Both the position numbers and the translations under genes were made by a program. This document shows positions 35,223 through 41,349 of a DNA stretch of 41,349 bases, one piece after another. Origin of the DNA: Promethearchaeia archaeon (GTDB taxonomy: Archaea > Asgardarchaeota > Lokiarchaeia > Sigyniarchaeales > SOKP01); contig JAHQWH010000064.1 in NCBI GenBank assembly GCA_029856105.1, forward strand, positions 1 through 41,349, read 5' to 3'. Under the pieces are notes generated by a model. That model was not told where the DNA came from, searched no databases, and saw only the letters and a list, made by a program, of their open reading frames with translations. The stretch's first letter is position 1; the number at the start of each line of letters is the position of its first letter.

Positions 35223-37892
35223 TCATCCATTTTCCGCCAAATACTGTTTTTTAAAAACGTAATATGTTTCAATCTCGAAGTGATCTTCTAAAAATTGTCG
35301 AACTTGCGATGAATTCATGCCGAAAAAGAGTCTTTGACTAGTTCTATTATGGTTATGAGCTGTAGACTTGCTCCAGCCATACTTATGATAAATGGAGCTA
35401 AAGGTTTCATCACATTTTATTTCTTTAATTATAAGTGGTAGGACTAATTCTTTACGAGCTTCTTCCCATGTCGAAAAACCTAATTGATTAAAAATTTGTC
35501 TTTTTAAGGCATATCGGTAATAAGATCTTTCATATTCATGTAAATATTTTTCAACCCTTAAATCCTTAAGGGCGTCGTTTTGCTTAAGGTACTGAAAAAT
35601 TAATTGCTTTAGAAGACTTGCTGGAATCCGTAACTTAGTTATACCTTCCCATCCATCAAGTTTTCCTATAACTGGTAAATTAAGAATGTTTTCTGTATCA
35701 ACAAGATATTTTAATTTTTGATATGATTTACCACCAAACAATGTTTCAATATATTTTCGAGTGAAACGATTAAAAACATTATTTATTTCATGAAGTTCAA
35801 AATGATTTTTTAATAAAAGATAAAAGACAGGTCTTAAAAATTTTATTTGAGCTTCTTCAAATGATCCCCAAAATTGATTAATTCTCCTTCTAACTGTAGT
35901 CACACTACATACTATACCAAGTTTTTTTAGTTTTCTTTGAATTTCAGTTTCCATATCGCCTAATGCTATATAGTAAGCAATAGCTACCATTGTTAGGTTC
36001 ATTTTATACCCTCCTCCTCCTCCTGTATTTGTATTAAGACCAGAACTTATCAGATTATGTTCTGAAATGTAATCAATTTCTCCAGATCTTAAAGAATTTG
36101 AGGAAAAATGGATTTCTACAGGTGTTCTTGTAAATCTTGAATTTATTATACCAAAAATTAATCTCCAATTATAATTTTCATTGACTTTAAGATTCTCAAA
36201 ACCAACTTGATTTAATATGTTATAAATTAATCTATGGAGTTTCCCTCCTTCACCATGCTCAAAAACAGCTTTATAAACATAAGACATCCATCGAGTATTC
36301 ATCGTATCTGTTGTAAATCCCGCAATGGTTTCACCCTTAGATTTGTCAGATTTTATTTCAGTTATCTCATATACTAAACCATACCATAGATATTTCCCTC
36401 TTGAATTAACAATTCTTTCGAATTTGGAAATATCTTCAAAATCAGATCTTTTAAAACTAAACTCTCCGCTCAAGCGTAGTTGCTTAGGATTAAATCCTAA
36501 TTCCTTGAATGCCCTTAGAATCTCTTTTTTATAGCTCTCAGAAGTGATTTTTGCATATTTTTTAAGAAATTGTTTTCCAAATTTAAATTTTTCATATTTT
36601 CGAGATAATTTCTTAATGAATTTAGATTGGGCATTTTTAATCTGAGTAGAATCCCAATCAAGGTGTTTTTTACAGTAGGCTTTAAACCCACGGATTTCCA
36701 CATATAATTTTAAGTTTAAAGGAGTTATAATTTTAAGTTTTTCGATGTTATTTTTAAATTCTACTTTTTCTTTTTTTGTCATCTCTTCTTTTTTGTACTT
36801 TTTGTAGAACTCCATAAATTTCTCTTCCAATTTTTCATATTTGCTGTTATCTTCAATGAGTTTTTCTATCATAACTTTAAATTCACTACTAATTTCGTTT
36901 TCTGTGGATTTTTCAATCTTTTGTCTATGGGGTGAATTACTATCTTTTCCTTCTCTGGTTAACTTTTTCATATTTCGCATCGAACTTCTATATTTTTGCG
37001 AGAGATGGGTAAAAAATTTGCTACGCACTCGATTAGCAAAAAACCTGTTCATAAGTTGCCACAAATTATTATTAAAATATAATTTAAAAGCCCGAATATT
37101 TTCTAATAATTCTAATTGGATCGGACCTAAACCCTGTATTCTTTCTGTTAAGGATTTTAATCTATTCTTTTCTATTTCAGTAAGTTTTTCGCGTTGAGAC
37201 TTTTCGTATAATTCCAAAAACTTTCGAGTCAAATCCTCGAACTCGTTATAACTCTCAAGGGCTCTTTTTAACGCGATTTTAAGCTCAGCGTTGCATTCTT
37301 CCTCGGAAGCCTCTTTTATCCATCGTTTAAGGATTGTTTTCCAACCCTCTTCTTTTTTCTGCTCTTCTTTTACTTCTTTCTTCTGTTTCGCTTTCTCTTT
37401 TTCTTCCGATTTTTTTTTCTGTTCTAACCACTGTTTAAATCCTTGTGTTTCCTTATTCGCATAAATTGGTCTTTTCCCAGTCTGTTGTTTATAGAGCCTT
37501 TTAGCTCTCTCGTAGTTTTTTTCTATGGTTTTATCCAAATCTTCTTCTTCCTGTTCGATTTTTCTAACTTGTTCGAGGATTTCTTCTAATTCTTGTCGAT
37601 GATCTTTGCTTTCCTCTATTTCTAATTGCTCTACCACGCCCTCATCTGGAGAAGTAAGTTCTTGCTCTAGTCCTCCTTCTTGACTATTGTTTTCTACTTC
37701 GGTCTCGTCAGCGTTTATTTCTTGGGGTATGTCGAGTTCGCGCATAATTTGAGCTACTTGCTGTTCTGTGGAGATCTCTTCTTGTTCTTCGTTCTCTTCG
37801 CGTTCTTCTTTTTCTTCATTTTGCTTATTTGCTAGCTCTTCTATGAATTCGTAAAAAAGTTCGGCTTCGAGTTGTTTCTCAGGTTTTTCCAT
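35223..37892 (-). CDS. Large GIY-YIG nuclease-like protein with coiled-coil and duplicated domain
   Basis: 889 residues. 1-200 is very charged (Glu-rich, then Lys/Glu coiled coil). 200-310 and 335-445 are two copies of an unrecognised helical domain: IALKRALESYNEFEDLTRKF matches VMIEKLIEDNSKYEKLEEKF, and later LLENIRAFKLYFNNNL matches LYVEIRGFKAYCKKHL. About 500-628 is a GIY-YIG-type nuclease domain: YGLVYEIT, GFTTDTMNTRW with Arg534, catalytic-type Glu605 (GEIDYISEHN), Asn620 and a GGGGG run. The YIG half reads IAG, so its Tyr is missing. The C-terminal 260 residues hold HTH-like segments (TTVRRRINQFWGSFEEAQ and YHKYGWSKSTAHNHNRTS). It resembles homing-type or self-propagating nucleases; target unknown. 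The gene lies in an accessory region. Confidence 0.7.
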   Translation of the reverse strand: MEKPEKQLEAELFYEFIEELANKQNEEKEEREENEEQEEISTEQQVAQIMRELDIPQEINADETEVENNSQEGGLEQELTSPDEGVVEQLEIEESKDHRQELEEILEQVRKIEQEEEDLDKTIEKNYERAKRLYKQQTGKRPIYANKETQGFKQWLEQKKKSEEKEKAKQKKEVKEEQKKEEGWKTILKRWIKEASEEECNAELKIALKRALESYNEFEDLTRKFLELYEKSQREKLTEIEKNRLKSLTERIQGLGPIQLELLENIRAFKLYFNNNLWQLMNRFFANRVRSKFFTHLSQKYRSSMRNMKKLTREGKDSNSPHRQKIEKSTENEISSEFKVMIEKLIEDNSKYEKLEEKFMEFYKKYKKEEMTKKEKVEFKNNIEKLKIITPLNLKLYVEIRGFKAYCKKHLDWDSTQIKNAQSKFIKKLSRKYEKFKFGKQFLKKYAKITSESYKKEILRAFKELGFNPKQLRLSGEFSFKRSDFEDISKFERIVNSRGKYLWYGLVYEITEIKSDKSKGETIAGFTTDTMNTRWMSYVYKAVFEHGEGGKLHRLIYNILNQVGFENLKVNENYNWRLIFGIINSRFTRTPVEIHFSSNSLRSGEIDYISEHNLISSGLNTNTGGGGGYKMNLTMVAIAYYIALGDMETEIQRKLKKLGIVCSVTTVRRRINQFWGSFEEAQIKFLRPVFYLLLKNHFELHEINNVFNRFTRKYIETLFGGKSYQKLKYLVDTENILNLPVIGKLDGWEGITKLRIPASLLKQLIFQYLKQNDALKDLRVEKYLHEYERSYYRYALKRQIFNQLGFSTWEEARKELVLPLIIKEIKCDETFSSIYHKYGWSKSTAHNHNRTSQRLFFGMNSSQVRQFLEDHFEIETYYVFKKQYLAENG

Positions 37893-38120
37893 TTTGTTTT
37901 TTTATCAGTTTTTTTCATTTTTTATCAGTTTTTTGTTTTATTTTTTTATTTTTTTATTTTTACTATATTTTTTAAATTGTTTTTTGGTAGATTTCAAATA
38001 AAATCGTACTGATCTAAATCTAAACGAATTAAACGAGTACTCGTGATATAATAGCTTTTTGTAAAATTTCTGGAATCGATTTGATTTTCTCTTTTATCTT
38101 AACCATCATTTTTTGTTCTT
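37893..38120. other. Low-complexity leader upstream of the GIY-YIG gene
   Basis: Very T-rich on the plus strand (A-rich on the coding strand), with a direct repeat of TTTTTTATCAGTTTTTT around 37907-37938 and a 12-bp palindrome ACGAGTACTCGT at 38033-38044, possibly a protein-binding site. No gene is seen. Confidence 0.4.
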
Positions 38121-38480
38121 TTTAGAATTTCAGGTCTTAACTTCGCAAGATCGCTCTAAACCACATCTTATGAGGTATAAGGTTACTAACAATAGCATTA
38201 CAGAGCTGAGATCCTTAGAAATTCTAATTTTAATTAATCCTAACAATACTGATTAAATAGAGCAAATTACTATTTAAATTTTGCCCAAAATACGCAATCA
38301 AAAGGTTACATGAAATAAGATGGTTGCAAGAGTAATAAAGTCGCCTAAATCGTATTAAGGATGATTTTAATGATCTGTACTATAAATAGAAATGATAGTT
38401 AAAAGAAATTAGAGTTTTAAAACGCAATTCATAAAAAGGCGTTCTTATTGCTATAATTTTCAATAAAATCTCTGCTTGAT
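38121..38480. repeat. Long direct repeat, copy A, including the 3' remnant of a winged-helix gene
   Basis: About 360 bp closely matching 40570-40961, with indels. The best conserved parts are CGCAAGATCGCTCTAAACCA and the bases after it (about 38143-38180), ACAATAGCATTACAGAGCTG, and the last 40 bp. On the minus strand, 38480-38429 still encodes SSRDFIENYSNKNAFL and a stop, matching the C-terminus of the gene at 40910-41314 (SSRDFIENYSNKNALL). Similarity stops abruptly after that, so copy A carries only the tail of the gene. It lies between the GIY-YIG gene and the longin/pseudo-GTPase gene. Confidence 0.85.
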
Positions 38481-38574
38481 AATATAGATGAGATAAATAC
38501 TGCAATTTTAATTCGTGGACATAAATACTGGAATTAAGAATTCTTTTTTTAAGAGCTAATACTCACTTTTATTA

Positions 38575-40338
38575 TTAAAACACATAACCACATCGTTTAC
38601 ATATGTGTTTTTTAGCATAAATAGGTACAATAGAAATATAAGACGAAATTTTTGACTTGTCCTCGACTAGTTTAAAGTTTTTTTTACCAATCGTTCCGCA
38701 CATTGGACACCAAATCTCCTGTTTCAGTTTTAATTTCCAACGAGAACTAACTCTCAGTTGAGAATTTTTTGAGGAAATATACCTTCTCTTCTCAAGAAGA
38801 TAAGACAGATTCTCTCTAAGAAAGTCGAAATCTCCGTTTTCGATATACGTAATATTAAAGTCGATAAAATTACGGATTTGGTTCTTAGCTGATTTATCTA
38901 TTTTATCAATGTTAATATCATAAATGGAAAATAAATTTTTAATAAAAGACGCTATTTTTTTCAAGAGCAAATTTGAATTTGATAATACCCCGATAATAAT
39001 ATAAGTTAGATCGCCTTTTTCTAATGAGAAGCATTTGGGAAGTGAAAGTGCTTGCTCCCATCTTCTGGGAAAATTGCATTTTTCAATATATGGGGGATAG
39101 ATATCTAAAATTTTATGATCAAGGTTTCCTGAAAAAAAGCTTTCAGCAATATAATCTACCTTGTTTTCTACTTCTAAATATGCAAGGTCAATGTTTGAAT
39201 ATACTTGTTCTTTCCCTTTAAAAATTATTCCGAAATAATCAATCCATTGCTTCTTAAATCGTTTGTTGAGTTTCGGATCTTTTCGATTTAGACCATGTGA
39301 TGTTATTAGTGGATTAAAAGTTCTAATATTTATACAATCTTCGTAGTGAATATAACGTAACGGAAAATTACACTCTGAACAATAAAAAAGATCTTTTACT
39401 CTCGTTTTGGTTTGCTTTAATATCTTGAAAAAATCACGGGTAAATGTATTTCCACACTGGTTACATGTTACATCTTCTTTTCCGTTGGAAATTTTTAGTA
39501 TAGCATTTGTTAAAATTGCGACTATCTTCTCTCGATAAACAGGATTAGACGCATCAATACCGTAAAATTCTATGCCTTTATCCCAAATAAGCTTTTCGCA
39601 AAATTCGGGAGTGAACCTATTAGGCATATCTTGACAGTTTGCGATCCCTATCACAGACTTATTTTTATAGTTTTTATCCAATATTTCATTTAGAATTTCG
39701 TTATAATGATACCTACTCATATTTTCAAAAGTTGAATCCGTTACTATTAATACTATATCCGAGGCCTCTAACACCTTTTCCCATGAAGATCGAAAGATTT
39801 CTGTTCCCGCAAAATTCCACAACATAATTGAACGGGTTACCCCATTGTATAACGTTATGTCAACGATGGTCATGGGAACATATTTAGACTTAATATCGTT
39901 TCCACAAATTAATTGTAATAAAGCAATCCCTCCAAATCCAATTATTGAAACCTTAATACTACCTAAAATTATATCATCAATGATTTTTTTAAAATCATCG
40001 AATGTTGCTCGATTTTCTCCCACATTCTCATCATAGATAGTTTGATCATACTTTTCAATAAATTTTGTTCTTATACTCAAAATTTTCGAATTAATATTAG
40101 AATCATCATCATCTAAATCCGAACAAACAATAATAATAATCCTATTAATTACACTATAGAAATATTTAAACTTCTCTGTTTGCGTATATTTAATCTCGCT
40201 TTGGCTAATTTTTTCCTTGAACTCTAAAAATGAACTTAAAAAATGAGTTAATAAGTCTCTATCTACATCAGTAGTTCCATATTCTCTAAAAAGTAATGAT
40301 TTTCCATTTTTGGTAAGAATATTTACGTAATGAATCAA
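38575..40338 (-). CDS. Longin - degenerate small GTPase - zinc-finger fusion protein
   Basis: 587 residues. 1-105 is a longin-like domain similar in pattern to the N-terminus of the protein at 4662-5405. 127-285 is an Arf/Ras/Rag-like G domain with key residues lost: the P-loop reads GFGGIALL (134-141), lacking the GK[ST] Gly-Lys; G3 is WNFAGTE (174-180) with Asn for Asp; G4 is NCQD (234-237) with Cys for Lys. A zinc site follows (C292/C295 and C320/C323), then about 200 unassigned residues and a C-terminal zinc ribbon (C544/C547, C580/C583). It is likely a pseudo-GTPase scaffold that does not bind nucleotide normally. Start is TTG after AAGTGTAAAAG. Function unknown. Direct repeats flank it. 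Confidence 0.65.
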   Translation of the reverse strand: MIHYVNILTKNGKSLLFREYGTTDVDRDLLTHFLSSFLEFKEKISQSEIKYTQTEKFKYFYSVINRIIIIVCSDLDDDDSNINSKILSIRTKFIEKYDQTIYDENVGENRATFDDFKKIIDDIILGSIKVSIIGFGGIALLQLICGNDIKSKYVPMTIVDITLYNGVTRSIMLWNFAGTEIFRSSWEKVLEASDIVLIVTDSTFENMSRYHYNEILNEILDKNYKNKSVIGIANCQDMPNRFTPEFCEKLIWDKGIEFYGIDASNPVYREKIVAILTNAILKISNGKEDVTCNQCGNTFTRDFFKILKQTKTRVKDLFYCSECNFPLRYIHYEDCINIRTFNPLITSHGLNRKDPKLNKRFKKQWIDYFGIIFKGKEQVYSNIDLAYLEVENKVDYIAESFFSGNLDHKILDIYPPYIEKCNFPRRWEQALSLPKCFSLEKGDLTYIIIGVLSNSNLLLKKIASFIKNLFSIYDINIDKIDKSAKNQIRNFIDFNITYIENGDFDFLRENLSYLLEKRRYISSKNSQLRVSSRWKLKLKQEIWCPMCGTIGKKNFKLVEDKSKISSYISIVPIYAKKHICKRCGYVF

Positions 40339-40569
40339 CTTTTACACTTACAAAAGTTTTTTTAATATAAGTATCAATTTTTAAAAAACCACTCTCAATA
40401 TTAAATATGTTTATTTTTGTTGATGAAAAGAAATGTGAAACATAAAAATTCCAGATGTAATATTAAAAACTACACTTCAAACAAGGTTTTTCATAAAAGA
40501 TAAAATAATTCTAAAATTCAGCTATGCTTTAATTTAATGTGATTTTTAATTAAAACAACTAATGTAAAG

Positions 40570-40961
40570 TTTTTAATTTCAGGCCTTAACCCCGCAAGAT
40601 CGCTCTAAACCACATCTTATGAGGTATAAAGTTAATAACAATAGCATTACAGAGCTGAAATCCTTAAAAATTTTAATTTTAATTTATTCTAACAATACTG
40701 ATTAAGTAGGGTAAAATACTATTTAGATTTTGCCCAAAATATGCAACCAAATAATTTTCGGTAAATATTCTCCGTAATCAAATGGTTATATGAAAATAGA
40801 TGGTTGCAAGAATAATAAAATCGCCTAGATCGGAATATAATCAAGTTTTATGATCCGTACTATAAATATAAATGTCGATTATAAAGAAAATAGAGTTCTA
40901 AAACGCAATTCATAATAAGGCGTTCTTATTGCTATAATTTTCAATAAAATCTCTGCTTGAT
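40570..40961. repeat. Long direct repeat, copy B, overlapping the 3' end of a winged-helix gene
   Basis: About 390 bp matching 38121-38480, with an extra segment of about 30 bp near 40750-40785. The minus-strand portion from 40961 to 40910 is the coding end of the winged-helix gene and the rest is its downstream region. The 3' boundary with copy A is at CTCTGCTTGAT in both. Confidence 0.85.
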
Positions 40962-41314
40962 TCAAGTTGGATTTGGCGAATTCTCTCGCAAATGTTCTCC
41001 AAGCAAGATTCTGGAACTTTTTCTCTCCCAAATTCGCGTAAAATAGCTTCCTTGATAGGATCGTCTTGATTCAGAACCATGCTCTGGATAAACTCAGAGA
41101 TGATTAGCGATATTGTTCCAAATGAAGCTTTCATTTTTCCCTCTCTTCTCAATTTCTTAATCCACATCTGTTCGAGCTCGGAAAGGTAAGAACACGCTAA
41201 GGTGTATATAAAATCCACTCCCTTTGCGGTAATATCGATAGCTCGTTTTCCCTCATCCCAATGACTTTCTATCAGTTGTGTGTTTTCCAACTTATCTAAA
41301 TACTTTGAGACGAC
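40910..41314 (-). CDS. Winged-helix protein with missing or broken 5' end
   Basis: The open frame reads VVSKYLDKLENTQLIESHW, then EGKRAIDITAKGVDFIYT. This is the recognition-helix end and wing of a winged-helix transcription regulator (compare SKYLxxLExxGLIESxxxEGKxxxxLTxKG). About 95 helical residues follow. The only start candidate in frame is TTG at 41290, inside the winged helix, so it would not give a whole domain. Upstream the frame is closed by TAA at 41317-41315, and an in-frame ATG lies only nine codons before that stop. The gene is either interrupted by a frameshift or stop, or is a 5'-truncated copy. Its last 16 codons are duplicated at 38429-38480. Confidence 0.55.
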   Translation of the reverse strand, partial: VVSKYLDKLENTQLIESHWDEGKRAIDITAKGVDFIYTLACSYLSELEQMWIKKLRREGKMKASFGTISLIISEFIQSMVLNQDDPIKEAILREFGREKVPESCLENICERIRQIQLESSRDFIENYSNKNALL

Positions 41315-41349
41315 TTAGTGTTTTTTGTAATTAAAGTGATCCATAATGT

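Noticed and set aside
37893..37960. T-rich tandem-like sequence considered as a CRISPR or satellite
   Set aside because: Only two imperfect units of low-complexity sequence, no spacers, no cas genes.

Overview
The window looks like a piece of an Asgard archaeal genome, most likely of the Lokiarchaeota/Promethearchaeia type. This is inferred from gene content, not from a marker phylogeny. The DNA is very AT-rich. The information-processing genes are archaeal: aIF1A, aIF2-gamma, Spt5, TFS, a GAN/RecJ-like DHH protein and form III RuBisCO. Alongside them are eukaryote-like items typical of Asgard archaea: two Ras/Rab-like small GTPases, longin-domain proteins, a probable ribosomal protein eL22, a membrane-anchored gingipain-like protease and a large GIY-YIG protein. 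Several starts follow an archaeal Shine-Dalgarno pattern (a GGTGAT-like box, 4-5 nt, then TTG or even ATT/ATA).

The standout feature is at 13777-14029 on the minus strand. A TATA box is followed by a 121-nt sequence (13966 down to 13846) that reads as a 5S rRNA with its two halves in swapped order. The 3' half comes first (GGAAGTTAAA, AGTACTG and TGGGAAC segments), the normal 5' and 3' ends are joined by a UUCG tetraloop that caps helix I, and the 5' half follows (TACGGTCAT through ACATCCGAA). The break falls at loop C/helix III. The unit is enclosed by a perfect 13-bp inverted repeat that begins where transcription is predicted to start, and a T6 tract follows. I read this as a circularly permuted 5S rRNA gene.

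Layout. 1-4.6 kb: three paralogous acyl-CoA dehydrogenases. 4.6-10.9 kb: a longin/roadblock-like protein, Spt5, aIF1A, a cupin, an Fe-type alcohol dehydrogenase, two small GTPases around a PIN nuclease, and a second cupin. 11-13.7 kb: a multi-PAS/GAF sensor and a small membrane protein. 13.8-14.0 kb: the permuted 5S gene. 14.1-20.4 kb: a C25 protease, a zinc protein, aIF2-gamma with an unusual N-terminal helix-hairpin-helix (HhH) domain, and a surface protein. 20.7-24.2 kb: DHH, DUF167, TFS, CitG-like and eL22 genes. 24.3-28 kb: form III RuBisCO and ribose-1,5-bisphosphate isomerase (two steps of the archaeal AMP pathway), separated by an alpha/alpha-toroid protein. 28-35 kb: UvrC, an MFS transporter, a gene remnant, and a radical SAM - ROK kinase - phosphohexomutase cluster. 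35-41.3 kb: an accessory region with a GIY-YIG protein, a longin/pseudo-GTPase/zinc-finger fusion flanked by two copies of a 360-390 bp direct repeat, and a broken winged-helix gene whose 3' end lies in the repeat.

No CRISPR array, tRNA gene or intact transposase was seen.
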